From: Akkermansiaceae bacterium UBA2381
GTDB taxonomy: Bacteria > Verrucomicrobiota > Verrucomicrobiia > Verrucomicrobiales > DEV007
Direction: 5' to 3'
Assembly: GCA_002344215.1 (NCBI GenBank)
Contig: DDSV01000054.1
Location: forward strand, 124,001 to 188,000
DNA length: 64,000 nucleotides
Shown: piece after piece, positions 1 through 8,857 of the stretch
How positions within the stretch are numbered: position 1 is the first letter of the stretch
How the letters are laid out: each line of letters starts with the position of its first letter
Notes under the pieces: model-generated
The model's database searches: none
The model's input: only the letters and a program-made list of their open reading frames with translations
What the model was told of the DNA's origin: nothing
Made by a program: the position numbers and the translations under genes

Positions 1-141
1 TCCCGTGAGCGGCCCGAGCACCAGCCCCGCGAGAAGGAACGAGACGATCGACGGAATCCTGACACGTTTCCCGAAAAGTGAAAACAATGCGGCGGCAACG
101 ATGATCAGACCGAGGTTTTGTAAAAAGGCGGGATCAGTCAA
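1..141 (-). CDS. CPA2-type cation/proton antiporter, N-terminal fragment
   Basis: Reading leftward from a TTG at 141, the frame stays open to the window edge and gives 47 residues. A short acidic start is followed by a hydrophobic helix, a basic FGKRVRIPS turn and a second helix ending FLLAGLVLGPLTG. That two-helix start with an LAGLxLGP ending is typical of monovalent cation:proton antiporter-2 (KefB/NhaS-like) membrane domains, which exchange Na+ or K+ for H+ across the inner membrane. The start is uncertain: no ATG is in frame before a stop near 229-231, and the TTG has no clear ribosome binding site. Family from sequence pattern; ion unknown. Confidence 0.6.
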   Translation of the reverse strand, partial: MTDPAFLQNLGLIIVAAALFSLFGKRVRIPSIVSFLLAGLVLGPLTG

Positions 142-187
142 CTCGGTCGGAATGGCTTGATTTGAAATACGGGACGCGCAGGCTCGT

Positions 188-346
188 TCACCGGACGGAA
201 AACAGGGAAAGGCAATTCCGTCCCTTTAATACTGGCGTAAACCCACCAGAAAGAAAGTGGACTTCGCTCATGCTTTCGATACATCCTTTCAGCATCTTCT
301 CATAATCTCCGGGCGTCTCCCCGACTTCAAGCTTGATGCGTGCCAT
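188..346 (-). CDS. Doubtful small ORF, 52 aa
   Basis: An ATG at 346 on the minus strand is preceded by AGGGAG about nine bases upstream, a good ribosome binding site, and opens a 52-residue frame starting MARIKLEVGETPGDYEKM and ending at a TGA at 188-190. The first half looks like a soluble protein and the second half does not. It lies just upstream of the antiporter and overlaps the start of the divergent BNR/SGNH gene, so both cannot use the same bases as untranslated leader. No family is recognised. It could be a real small protein, a leader peptide, or the remnant of a longer gene. Confidence 0.25.
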   Translation of the reverse strand: MARIKLEVGETPGDYEKMLKGCIESMSEVHFLSGGFTPVLKGRNCLSLFSVR

Positions 347-2285
347 GATTCATTCTCCCTTGTTCCGTTTTCTGTTGTTGGGTTTTTTTATTGTCATCCT
401 CACCTCGAGTGACGCTGCCGATTATCCGATCGCCAAGATTCTTCCCGCACCCGGCCCCGAATACGCCGACGAGGCGCGGGTGTGGCAGGGCATCCCCGGA
501 ATCGAGCGGGCCGCGAATGGCCGTTTGTGGGTCACCTGGTACACGGGCGATGTGGGGGAAGGAGCCACGGGGAACTACGCCATGGTCGCGACCGCATCCG
601 ATCCCGGCAAACCCTGGTCGAAACCCATGGCCATCGTAGGACCTCCCGGCACCCGGATCGGCGATCCGATCCCCTGGATCGATCCGAAAGGTCGCCTTTG
701 GATCTTCTACCATCAGCTTACCGTGAAAACCGAATCCACGCCCTCGATTCGCGGCACCTTCGCGATCCGAACGGACGATCCCACGGTCGCCACACCGGCC
801 TGGAGTGAACCCTTCCTTGTTGCTTCGGACGGCATTCTCTTCGGCAAGCCTATCATCAGAAACGACGGAGCCTGGGTCGCGCCCTATTTTATCAATGGCA
901 AGCCCGCGTGGAGTGACAAAGTCGCCGGAAAGGAGACGGGTTCCCTCATTTCCACCGACGAGGGGGTGACCTGGACCTGGCTCGGGGGGTGCGCGGTTCC
1001 AAAAGATCTTCTCAATTTCTCCGAGGCGACTCTGGCAGAACGCAAAAACGGCGACCTCTGGATGGTGATCCGCACCCTGGCCGGCCTGCGTGAAAGCACT
1101 TCCACCGACGGTGGACTGACCTGGTCAGATCCGATCCCCATGCCCGGCTTTGAAACGGGTCCCTCGACCCGCGCCTGCATGAGAAAGCTCCGCTCGGGAG
1201 CTTTCCTCCTCGTTTATCACAACGCTCCTGCGAACAAGAACGGTGGATTCGGCCGTGCCCAACTCACTGCCTGGCTATCTGATGACGAAGGCCGGACCTG
1301 GCCACACCGGCTTCTGATTGACGGGCGCAGCGGCGTCTCCTATCCCGATGCCACCGAGGCGGCGGATGGACAGATCTTTATCACTCACGATCTCGGTCGC
1401 TACAAGGGTGGTGAAAAGGCCATCCTTGTCTCGGCACTGCGCGAGGAGGATATTCGGGCGGGTAAAGTGGTCTCGTCGGACACGAGTCTCAATGTGATCG
1501 CCAACCGCGCTCTCGGATACGGTAATCACGCCGAGATCCGCGACGAGGAGGCGATTGCCAGGGGGCTTCCTCCCAAAGAGAAACTCCATCTCTACCTGCT
1601 CATCGGTCAGTCAAACATGGCCGGACGCGGGATGATCGAGGGAGCGGAACCGGTTTCAAAATTGCGCCTTCTCAAGTTCTCCCCGCGAGACGCCTGGGCG
1701 CCATGTGTCGATCCTCTGCACCTTGACAAACCTGCCATCGTGGGGGTTGGCCTCGGGACCAGTTTCGCCCGGGAAATGGCCGATGCGGATCCCGGGATCA
1801 CCGTGGGACTGATCCCCTGCGCTGTCGGAGGAACCCCCCTTTCAAGATGGGAAAAGGGGGGTGATCTCTATGAGCAGGCTCTCAAGAGCGCCCGGCTGGC
1901 GATGAAGGATGGGACGATCAAAGGTATTCTCTGGCACCAGGGCGAGAGTGATTCAGGGGCGGAGGAGACGGCGAAAAGTTACGCCTCACGCCTCGCCGGA
2001 ATGGTGGCGGCACTGCGGACCGATCTCGGGGCCGGTGAGCTACCCTTCGTCGCCGGGGAATTGGGTGAGTTTCTCGCGCCGGTGACAAAAGAGGGGACGC
2101 CGAGCTTCTGGCCGCTCGTCAATGAGCAGATCGCAAGCCTGCCCGGTCTCGTGTCGAACTGCGCCGTGGTGGATTCGTCAGGACTCGTCCACAAGGGCGA
2201 TGTGGTGCATTTTGATTCGGCTTCCTTGCGTGAGTTCGGTAGGCGCTATGCGAAGGCGATGGAAGGTTTGCGGAAGCCGGAGTAA
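336..2285 (+). CDS. Secreted BNR/sialidase-like protein fused to SGNH (sialate O-acetylesterase-like) domain
   Basis: A 649-residue exported protein with two catalytic-type domains. After a signal peptide (about residues 1-28), residues 35-400 form a BNR/sialidase-like beta-propeller with three Asp-boxes: STDEGVTW near 207, STDGGLTW near 257 and SDDEGRTW near 316. Residues 415-645 are an SGNH esterase of the sialate O-acetylesterase/CE6 type: GQSNMAG carries the nucleophile Ser near 426, HQGESD lies near 535, and HFD near 626 carries the catalytic His. Known family roles are release of terminal sugars and removal of O-acetyl groups, so the fusion may deacetylate and process one substrate. The usual FRIP arginine of true sialidases is absent (GIPGI instead), so the substrate is uncertain. 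Starts at 333 (TTG) and 345 (ATG) are alternatives; none has a good ribosome binding site. Confidence 0.85.
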   Translation: MRAMIHSPLFRFLLLGFFIVILTSSDAADYPIAKILPAPGPEYADEARVWQGIPGIERAANGRLWVTWYTGDVGEGATGNYAMVATASDPGKPWSKPMAIVGPPGTRIGDPIPWIDPKGRLWIFYHQLTVKTESTPSIRGTFAIRTDDPTVATPAWSEPFLVASDGILFGKPIIRNDGAWVAPYFINGKPAWSDKVAGKETGSLISTDEGVTWTWLGGCAVPKDLLNFSEATLAERKNGDLWMVIRTLAGLRESTSTDGGLTWSDPIPMPGFETGPSTRACMRKLRSGAFLLVYHNAPANKNGGFGRAQLTAWLSDDEGRTWPHRLLIDGRSGVSYPDATEAADGQIFITHDLGRYKGGEKAILVSALREEDIRAGKVVSSDTSLNVIANRALGYGNHAEIRDEEAIARGLPPKEKLHLYLLIGQSNMAGRGMIEGAEPVSKLRLLKFSPRDAWAPCVDPLHLDKPAIVGVGLGTSFAREMADADPGITVGLIPCAVGGTPLSRWEKGGDLYEQALKSARLAMKDGTIKGILWHQGESDSGAEETAKSYASRLAGMVAALRTDLGAGELPFVAGELGEFLAPVTKEGTPSFWPLVNEQIASLPGLVSNCAVVDSSGLVHKGDVVHFDSASLREFGRRYAKAMEGLRKPE

Positions 2286-2295
2286 ATCGGCCTCA

Positions 2296-2348
2296 CGGCG
2301 CCTGGCAAGCGCCGCTCCTTGTCAAGGAAGGGGGCTTGCCAAGCCCCC
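2296..2348. terminator. Two adjacent GC hairpins, possible terminator
   Basis: Ten bases after the stop of the BNR/SGNH gene are two inverted repeats: CGGCGC (2296-2301) with GCGCCG (2309-2314), and GGGGGCTTGCCAAGCCCCC (2330-2348), whose nine-base arms surround one central base. No strong T-run follows, only a short A-run, so this may be a weak or bidirectional terminator or an interspersed palindromic repeat rather than a classical terminator. Confidence 0.4.
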
Positions 2349-2381
2349 AAAAGCGGCCCGCCAAGAATTCGAGTCCTCTCC

Positions 2382-3452
2382 ATGAAACCTCTCCCTCGCC
2401 GCCACTCCCTCATCGCCGAGACGGCGGCGGTCTTGCGTCAGCGACTCGATGAGGGAGAATGGAGTCTCCACCTGCCCGGTGAAATGGAACTGGCCGCTCT
2501 CCTCCAGGTGGGCCGGAACACCCTGCGTTCGGCTCTCGCCATAATGGAAGGGGAAGGACGTCTCTTGACCTCGAAAGGAAGTCGCCGCAGGGTCGTGCCT
2601 CTTTCCAAAAATGTTCCCGCCGGAAAGCGTGCCGTGCTCCTGATGGCGAAACCGGAACGGGAGTTTCCCCCTTCGACCGCCCAATGGATCGAGGGCACCA
2701 GAGCCCGTCTCGAGAGCGAAGGCTGGACCTTCCGTGTCTCGATCGAGCCGGAGATCTATCGGGGAGATCCCGAACTCCGCCTCAAGGCCCTGACAAACAC
2801 CCTTCCCGGCACCATCTGGATTCTTCATCGTTCGACCCCTGCGATGCAACGCTGGTTTCAGGATAGGGGAGAACGGACCATCCTCGCGGGTTCGCGTCAT
2901 GAGGGCATGCTGCTCCCTCAGGTCGAGATCGACTATCGTGCTGTCTCGCGTCATGCGGCGGGGCGCTTCCTTTCACGGGGGCATCAACGGCTCGCGATCC
3001 TCCGTCCGGAGGGTCTTTTCGCGGGCGATGCTGAATGTGTCGCTGCCTTTCGCGAGGGTGCCGGACGGGCCGATGTGATCGAGTTACGCAGTCGTCCCGG
3101 TACCATCGGAGTGATGGAGGCGCTGCGTCCGATCACCCGGCATCTCCATTCGGTGACCGGTCTTTTTGTCCTCCATGCCGATCACTGTGTGACCGCCCTG
3201 ACATTCCTCCAACAAAAAGGCATTTCCATTCCCGGAGACCTTTCCCTTATCTGCCGCGAGGACGCTCCCTATCTGGAGCTCCTTTGTCCCGAACCGGCCC
3301 GCTATCGCCATCGCACGACTACTTTCAGCTCGCGTCTCGCTTCTCTTGTCATGCGCTACGATGATAAAACGGCAGGGAAACGCCGCCCCGCCCTTATCAT
3401 GCCAAGCGCGATTGATGGCGCAACCCTGGCGGCATCTCCTGTCCTGAAATAG
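2382..3452 (+). CDS. GntR-type transcriptional regulator with LacI-like ligand domain
   Basis: A 356-residue regulator. Residues 8-75 form a GntR winged helix-turn-helix, including LPGEMELAALLQVGRNTLRSA and a wing ending SKGSRRRVV. The rest, from about residue 85, matches the periplasmic-binding-protein-like effector domain of LacI/GalR regulators (for example SIPGDLSLICRED near the end). GntR-LacI hybrids typically sense sugars and repress or activate neighbouring catabolic operons. It stands between the BNR/SGNH gene and the aldolase gene on the same strand, so control of this cluster is the likely job, though no operator is obvious. Upstream in-frame TTG codons are possible starts, but they lie in the hairpin region, so the ATG is preferred. 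Confidence 0.85.
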   Translation: MKPLPRRHSLIAETAAVLRQRLDEGEWSLHLPGEMELAALLQVGRNTLRSALAIMEGEGRLLTSKGSRRRVVPLSKNVPAGKRAVLLMAKPEREFPPSTAQWIEGTRARLESEGWTFRVSIEPEIYRGDPELRLKALTNTLPGTIWILHRSTPAMQRWFQDRGERTILAGSRHEGMLLPQVEIDYRAVSRHAAGRFLSRGHQRLAILRPEGLFAGDAECVAAFREGAGRADVIELRSRPGTIGVMEALRPITRHLHSVTGLFVLHADHCVTALTFLQQKGISIPGDLSLICREDAPYLELLCPEPARYRHRTTTFSSRLASLVMRYDDKTAGKRRPALIMPSAIDGATLAASPVLK

Positions 3453-3507
3453 AACAGGTGATTCAGCGTAGTCAGGCGCTTCCCTCCTGCACTACACTGC
3501 GCGCAGA

Positions 3508-4431
3508 ATGAAATCCCACCCCATCCGCGGCCTCGTCGCCGCGACCCACACGCCTTTCCATGCGGATGGTTCGCTGAATCTCGCCGTTGTCGAAAAACAG
3601 GCCTCCCATCTTCTCTCAACCGGGGTAAGCCGTGCTTTCATCGGAGGCACGACGGGCGAAAGCCATTCGCTGAGCCTGGAAGAACGCCGCGCTCTCACGA
3701 TCCGTTGGATGGAGGTGACGCGTGGGTCCGATCTGAACGTGATTGTTCATGTCGGGGCCAACTGTCTCTCCGACGTCTGCTCCCTCGCCACCCAGGCGCA
3801 GGAGCTCGGAGCTGAGGCCATCAGCGCGCTGACCCCGAGCTACTTCAAGCCTCGCGACGTGAGGTCGCTCGTTGATTGCTGTGTGGAGATTGCCGCGGCC
3901 GCGCCTGAGTTGCCGTTTTTCTTTTACGACATCCCCGGCTTCACCGGTGTGTCACTCTCCATGCCTGAGTTCCTCACTCAAGCGCAGGATCGCATTCCCA
4001 ATCTGGCCGGAATCAAGTTCACCAATCCCGACGGGATGATGTTTCAGCAATGCCTCCACCACAGCGAGGGGGCCTTCAGTATTCTCTGGGGAACGGATGA
4101 ATGCCTCCTCGCCGGACTTGCCCTTGGAGCGACAGGCGCGGTTGGAAGTTCCTACAATTTCGGTGCGCCGATTTACCACCGTATCATCCGTGCTTTCGAG
4201 GCGGGTGATCTTGATACTGCGAGGGAAGAACAAATGCACTCCGTTCGCATGATCGCCCGGATTGCCTCAGTCGGCTACATGGGCGCGGCCAAAGCAGTGA
4301 TGAAAATGCTCGGGGTCGATGTTGGTCCCGCCCGATTGCCGCATTCCAACCCCGATCCCGACCAGATCAAGGCCCTCCACGCCGATCTCGAGGCAATGGG
4401 ATTCTTCGACCGGGTGAAGTCATCGATCTAA
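3508..4431 (+). CDS. Dihydrodipicolinate synthase / N-acetylneuraminate lyase family aldolase
   Basis: A 307-residue cytoplasmic TIM-barrel Schiff-base aldolase. GGTTGES at 46-52 is the substrate carboxylate loop, the catalytic Tyr is in FFFYDIP (Tyr140) and the Schiff-base Lys is in AGIKFTNPD (Lys170), positions close to Tyr137 and Lys165 of E. coli NanA. N-acetylneuraminate lyase splits sialic acid into N-acetylmannosamine and pyruvate. The context of BNR/sialidase-like and acetylesterase-like genes supports that role, but the same family includes dihydrodipicolinate synthase and 2-keto-3-deoxy-sugar aldolases, and no N-acetylmannosamine kinase or epimerase is present here. It starts 56 bases after the regulator and is probably cotranscribed with the RraA gene. 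Confidence 0.85.
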   Translation: MKSHPIRGLVAATHTPFHADGSLNLAVVEKQASHLLSTGVSRAFIGGTTGESHSLSLEERRALTIRWMEVTRGSDLNVIVHVGANCLSDVCSLATQAQELGAEAISALTPSYFKPRDVRSLVDCCVEIAAAAPELPFFFYDIPGFTGVSLSMPEFLTQAQDRIPNLAGIKFTNPDGMMFQQCLHHSEGAFSILWGTDECLLAGLALGATGAVGSSYNFGAPIYHRIIRAFEAGDLDTAREEQMHSVRMIARIASVGYMGAAKAVMKMLGVDVGPARLPHSNPDPDQIKALHADLEAMGFFDRVKSSI

Positions 4432-4453
4432 CCCTATCAAAACCACTGTTATC

Positions 4454-5197
4454 ATGCTCTCGCACTCCGATCTCCTCCAACTGAAGCGATGGAACACACC
4501 CACGATCTACAACGGTTGGGAGCAGATCACCAAACGTGATCCGGCCGCCGATGCCTTCAATCTGGAAGAGACGCGCGATTACATGCCGCAGATGGGACCG
4601 ATGGTCGGATACGCGATCACCGTCGTGATCGAGCCCTCTAACAAATCCCACCGCGAAGCCAATCCCGATGCCTGGAACGAATACCGCCGCTACGTCGCCT
4701 CGATTGAGGGACCGAAGATCGTCTGTGTGCAGGATCTCGACAAACCGCGTGTGATCGGCTCCTTCTGGGGTGAGGTGAACAGCAACATGCACCGTGCCCT
4801 CGGTTGTGTCGGAACGATCGTTGACGGTGCGATCCGTGATGTCGATGAGATGACAAACGCCGGCTTCAAGGCCCTCGCCCGCCGCTTCTGCATCGGTCAC
4901 GCCCACGTTCATCCGGTGCGCTGGAGCTGCGAGGTTGAGGTCTTTGGCACGACGGTGAAACCCGGTGATCTCATCCACGCGGACAAACACGGATTCATTG
5001 TCATTGCCCCGGAGGAACAGGATCAGATTCTCGAAGCCTCGCGCTTCATGGATGCGAACGAATGTGAGACTGTCATTCCCGCAGCCCGCGCCTCAAGCGG
5101 TCTGCCCACCGATCAGATTCTCGCCAATCTTGCCGAGGCCGGAGCGCAGTTCGGGCGCAATGCGCGGGCTCGGTTTCAGCGTGAGGGTGAGTGGTGA
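4454..5197 (+). CDS. RraA-family protein (aldolase/demethylase-like)
   Basis: A 247-residue soluble protein of the RraA/HMG aldolase fold. The core GCVGTIVDGAIRDVDEM (near 116-132) and VKPGDLIHADKHGFIVIA (near 167-184) hold the RD pair and the metal-site Asp-His region typical of the family. Members act as 4-hydroxy-4-methyl-2-oxoglutarate/oxaloacetate aldolases or as the RNase E inhibitor RraA. Its place 22 bases behind the NAL-type aldolase suggests a metabolic role on a 2-oxo acid rather than RNA control. The N-terminal extension (about 60 residues before the usual start) is longer than in E. coli RraA (161 residues). Confidence 0.8.
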   Translation: MLSHSDLLQLKRWNTPTIYNGWEQITKRDPAADAFNLEETRDYMPQMGPMVGYAITVVIEPSNKSHREANPDAWNEYRRYVASIEGPKIVCVQDLDKPRVIGSFWGEVNSNMHRALGCVGTIVDGAIRDVDEMTNAGFKALARRFCIGHAHVHPVRWSCEVEVFGTTVKPGDLIHADKHGFIVIAPEEQDQILEASRFMDANECETVIPAARASSGLPTDQILANLAEAGAQFGRNARARFQREGEW

Positions 5198-5290
5198 GGT
5201 TGGCCTCATCGAATCCTGACGGTAAGCCGGACTGCTGCTGATAAGAACGTTCGGACGCACAGGTAAGAACCCTGACTCAATGAATTAAGA

Positions 5291-6502
5291 ATGAAGACTA
5301 AAATGAAACTCCCTATTCTTGCGCTTTTTTGCGTTTTTTGCGGCCAATCAGTCACCGCCGAACCCTTCCTCGAAAAGCAGGACCTTTTCACCGTGGGTGA
5401 CAACCCCGCTTTCAAGACCTATCACATCCCCGGCATTGTGGTGACCGCCAAGGGCACCGTCCTCGCCTGGTGTGAAGCACGCCGCGACGGGAGCGACTGG
5501 GATGATATCAAGATCCTCCTCCGCCGCAGCACGGATGAGGGCAAAACCTGGAGTCTTCCGCAGAGTATCGTTGATGTGCCTGGACCGAAGCAGAAAAACG
5601 CCTTCGCCCTCAAATTAAAGCACACCGATCCTGACACCGTCACCTACAACAATCCCGTCCTCATCGCCGACCGGGACGGGACTGTGCACATGCTCTTCTG
5701 TCTCGAATACGAACGCGCCTTCTACCAGCGCAGCGAGGACGACGGGGTCACCTGGAGCACACCGACCGAGATCACCGCCATCTTCGGCGGCTTCAAAAAG
5801 GACTACGATTGGAAGGTCCTGGCGACCGGACCGAACCACAGTATCCAGCTTAAAACCGGACGCCTCGTCGTGCCGGTCTGGCTTTCCACCGGCACCGGCG
5901 GCAACGCTCATCGCCCCAGTGTCACCGCCACGATCTATAGCGACGACCAAGGCAAGACCTGGCAGACCGGCGAGATCGCCGTGCCCAACACCGATGAGTG
6001 GATCAATCCCAACGAAACCGTCGCCGTTGAGTTGAAGGACGGCAGCGTCATGCTCAATGTGCGGAGCGAGTCGAAGGTTCACCGCCGCCTCGTTGTCACC
6101 AGTCCTGACGGAGCCACCCACTGGTCAACGCCCCGCTTCGACGAGGCCCTCCTCGAGCCCATCTGCATGGGCGGGATCGTGCGCTACGAGCAAGGCGGGG
6201 AAAGCCTTCTCCTCTTCTCCAATCCCCACAATCTCGAAGGTGGTCGCGAGGCCGAACCGGAGCCGGGCAAGAGCCGGTCGAGGAAAAATGTGAGTGTAAA
6301 ATTGAGCCGCGACGAGGGCCGGACCTGGCCGGTGAACCAGCTCATCGAGGACGGACCGGGCGCCTATTCGGATATGGCGGTGACGCAGTCGGGAACGATC
6401 CTGTGTTTTTACGGGGCGGGTGAAAAGCTGAGTTTTGCGGGTTCGGCCTTGCGCCTGGCGCGGTTTAACTTGGAGTGGTTGGTCAACACCGGAACCGAAT
6501 AG
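5291..6502 (+). CDS. Secreted sialidase-family (GH33-like) BNR protein
   Basis: A 403-residue exported protein with a signal peptide ending near VTAEP (residues 1-24). Four Asp-boxes are clear: STDEGKTW (80-87), SEDDGVTW (148-155), SDDQGKTW (217-224) and SRDEGRTW (339-346). The GH33 acid/base region is GSDWDD (67-72), the conserved Glu lies in NETVAVELKDG (241-251), and the nucleophile-type Tyr in GAYSDMAV (about 359). The first substrate-binding Arg of the FRIP motif is replaced by His (YHIPGIV, 44-50), so cleavage of true sialic acid cannot be assumed. It follows the RraA gene by 93 bases and converges on the oxidoreductase gene at 6545. Confidence 0.85.
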   Translation: MKTKMKLPILALFCVFCGQSVTAEPFLEKQDLFTVGDNPAFKTYHIPGIVVTAKGTVLAWCEARRDGSDWDDIKILLRRSTDEGKTWSLPQSIVDVPGPKQKNAFALKLKHTDPDTVTYNNPVLIADRDGTVHMLFCLEYERAFYQRSEDDGVTWSTPTEITAIFGGFKKDYDWKVLATGPNHSIQLKTGRLVVPVWLSTGTGGNAHRPSVTATIYSDDQGKTWQTGEIAVPNTDEWINPNETVAVELKDGSVMLNVRSESKVHRRLVVTSPDGATHWSTPRFDEALLEPICMGGIVRYEQGGESLLLFSNPHNLEGGREAEPEPGKSRSRKNVSVKLSRDEGRTWPVNQLIEDGPGAYSDMAVTQSGTILCFYGAGEKLSFAGSALRLARFNLEWLVNTGTE

Positions 6503-6544
6503 TGCCGAAGAGGGAATCTGAACAGGCAACAGTATCTCGCGTCC

Positions 6545-7597
6545 TCAGGTGGCCACCTTCATCACCGTTCCCTTTTCAGCCGCTTGGTAAAAAGTGAAGA
6601 TGGTGCGAAGCACCTGCAGCGCCTCCCGTCCGGTGATGGGAGCCGGGACCTGTCCGAGGCAGGCTTTGACGCAGGTCTGCACCCAGGGGGTGTAGCCTCT
6701 TTGTTCGGAGGGGCCGTTATAGGAGATGATGCCGTCCTTGGCTCCGGCATTGGAGTACCATCGCAGCGGCTCCTTTGTCGTTCCGCCGAGATGTTCGGCA
6801 TACTCGATCCATCCGCCCGAACCCCAGAGGCGGATGTGGGAATGATAACCTTTGTCGAGATAGTAGCCGGAGGTCATTGTTCCGAAAGCTCCATTGTCGA
6901 AGCGCATTGTCATGGCAGCGGAGTCCTCGACTTTCAGAGGCTGGCCTCCGACGATGCCGGCGAAGCCGGAAACTTCGGTGATGCGGCGCCCCGTGACGTG
7001 GGTGAGAAGGTCAAGCCAGTGGATCCCGAGCCACGTGAGATGCCCGCCACCGGCGCGGGCACGATCAGCGAACCAGCTTTGGTGATAGGATTCACTTTTC
7101 AAACGGGTCTGGTCGGCCGCGAAGTGAACCTCGGCTCCGTAGAGGTCTCCGAGGAGACCCTCTCCGATGAGTTGCTTCATGTGTTTCACCGCCGGGATGC
7201 CGCGATTGGAGAGGGCAAAAAAGAGGTGGAGTTTCGCCGCCTCGGCCTTTTCAACGAGCCGGGCCATGTCCTCGGCGCGGATGCAGGCGGGCTTCTCGGT
7301 GAGAATGTGGCAATCCGCTTCGAGCAGTCGCTCAATGAGAGGGGGCGCGTTGACCGGCTCCAGACTGACGAGGGCCATGTCAGGGTTTGCGATCGCGAGG
7401 GTTCGATCAAGATCCTTGAAAACGGCGGAAAGCTTTTCGCCGAGGATCTCGCGGGCACTGGCAAAGGATTCACCGCTCGCGTCGAACACGACCACCTCGG
7501 AACATTCCGGGGTGTCACGGAGAGCGGAAAAGTAGGCCTCGAGATGGGCGCCTCCGGACCCGGTGATCACGGCGACAGGGAATGGGGAGTCGGGCAT
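6545..7597 (-). CDS. Gfo/Idh/MocA family oxidoreductase
   Basis: A 350-residue cytoplasmic NAD(P)-dependent oxidoreductase. The N-terminal Rossmann fold starts VAVITGSGGAHLEAYF, and the conserved EKPACI motif near 96-101 carries the family Lys that contacts nucleotide and substrate. The substrate domain includes GGGHLTWLGIHWLDLL near 180-195, which holds the conserved G(G)xxxDxGxHxxD-type block. Members oxidise or reduce sugars, inositols and sugar acids. It starts 12 bases after the BNR protein gene at 7610, in the same direction, and the two are likely one operon. The substrate cannot be read from sequence. Confidence 0.85.
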   Translation of the reverse strand: MPDSPFPVAVITGSGGAHLEAYFSALRDTPECSEVVVFDASGESFASAREILGEKLSAVFKDLDRTLAIANPDMALVSLEPVNAPPLIERLLEADCHILTEKPACIRAEDMARLVEKAEAAKLHLFFALSNRGIPAVKHMKQLIGEGLLGDLYGAEVHFAADQTRLKSESYHQSWFADRARAGGGHLTWLGIHWLDLLTHVTGRRITEVSGFAGIVGGQPLKVEDSAAMTMRFDNGAFGTMTSGYYLDKGYHSHIRLWGSGGWIEYAEHLGGTTKEPLRWYSNAGAKDGIISYNGPSEQRGYTPWVQTCVKACLGQVPAPITGREALQVLRTIFTFYQAAEKGTVMKVAT

Positions 7598-7609
7598 GGT
7601 ATGTCCGTG

Positions 7610-8671
7610 TTAGGGTTTTTTCCTGACCAGTTCGGCGAGATAGATGGCGGTGATCGTTTTGCCGTTCCCGTCCTTTTCATGGCTTGAATACCATGAGATG
7701 AGCCCGCGTCCGTCGTCGAGCTCTACAAATCCGGGATAGGAATTGTCCCCTCCGCTGGGGAGCTCGGCGAAGGGGGTGAGGACCTCACCTTTGAGCCAGT
7801 AGAGGACGGTCTTCGGACCGGCGTCGGTGTTGCGCCTTCCGCCGACGAAGGTGTCGGTGCCCCACCTGGCGAGGAGCGGGCCGCCGATGTATTCCGGTAA
7901 GTTCACTCTCGTCTTCTCCCGCCAGGGCGGGGAGGCCCGGATCAGTTCGGCGGGTTCCGAGCCGGCCCGACTCACGGCGAGGAGTGCTCCGTCGTTCTCA
8001 AAAAGAAAGGCCGTCTCATCTCCGCGAGCGGGCTGAAAGAGGGAGTGGAATTTCCAGTTCAGTCCGTCGTCGCTCTCGAGCATGGCCGATTCAACGAGGC
8101 GGGGTTCCGCTTCCGTCACCTCGCTCTGATCGGTGTAACGGGCCTTCCTCCGGCCGCAGAGGAAGGCCTTGCCATCATGCACTGCGGCGCGCCAGATATA
8201 GTGGCCGTAGGTGCCCTCCAGTTGGGTGGGAGCACTCCAGTTTTCGCCGTCCGCGGAATACACCGCGTAACCGAGATGTTTGTTTAAGTCATACTGTTCG
8301 CGGGGCAACTCACCCTCGCCGGACCACCAGGTGCCGGTGTAGACAAAGAGCTGTTCCTTGAAGATGAGAAAATGCGGATCACGAACATCGCGGTGTTTGA
8401 CGGAGAAACGGTGTTCCTCTTTCCATTCCTGCGCGTCCATGCTTGAAAGGATCAGAATCGATGAGGTGGGAAAGACCATGTGGCCGTCCGGGCAGCTTCG
8501 AAAGGTGAGCCAGAATTTTCCCTTCCAGCGAATGAGATCGGTGAAGGCGTTGTGTTCGCCGTTGTGAAAGGCCCGGCGCAGATTCGTGACTTCGACATCG
8601 GCAGCGGGGAGGGATTCCTGGAGGGGCAGCAGGAGGAAGAGGGCAAGAAATGCGGAGTGGGGGCGGGACAT
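7610..8671 (-). CDS. Secreted BNR/sialidase-like glycan-binding or hydrolase protein
   Basis: A 353-residue protein with a signal peptide (residues 1-24, LPAAD end). It is predicted as a beta-propeller: repeated short strands such as WLTFRSCPDGH, VKHRDVRDPHFLIFKEQLFVYTG and YSADGENWSAP recall BNR/GH33-like and GH43-like folds. The Asp-boxes are degenerate (SADGENW; SSMDAQEW), and no sialidase Arg triad is visible. It probably acts on glycans in the periplasm or outside. It heads a two-gene operon with the Gfo/Idh oxidoreductase. Function assigned by fold pattern only. Confidence 0.65.
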   Translation of the reverse strand: MSRPHSAFLALFLLLPLQESLPAADVEVTNLRRAFHNGEHNAFTDLIRWKGKFWLTFRSCPDGHMVFPTSSILILSSMDAQEWKEEHRFSVKHRDVRDPHFLIFKEQLFVYTGTWWSGEGELPREQYDLNKHLGYAVYSADGENWSAPTQLEGTYGHYIWRAAVHDGKAFLCGRRKARYTDQSEVTEAEPRLVESAMLESDDGLNWKFHSLFQPARGDETAFLFENDGALLAVSRAGSEPAELIRASPPWREKTRVNLPEYIGGPLLARWGTDTFVGGRRNTDAGPKTVLYWLKGEVLTPFAELPSGGDNSYPGFVELDDGRGLISWYSSHEKDGNGKTITAIYLAELVRKKP

Positions 8672-8857
8672 GTTTCCTTTTTACCAGATCACCGAACGGA
8701 ATCACAACCTCCCGGTATCGAAGAGACTGGCGCAAACCGGTAGGGGTGCCACTTCGCAGGGACTGATCGCCGGTCAAATTTTGCGCAGAAAACAGCAAGA
8801 TATGCGCGGTGACTTTGGGGGTGTGGCACCAAGGTCAAGTCATGCCAACTCTATCGT

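Noticed and set aside
6584..7687. 367-residue plus-strand open frame
   Set aside because: Opposite the Gfo/Idh gene and without recognisable structure.
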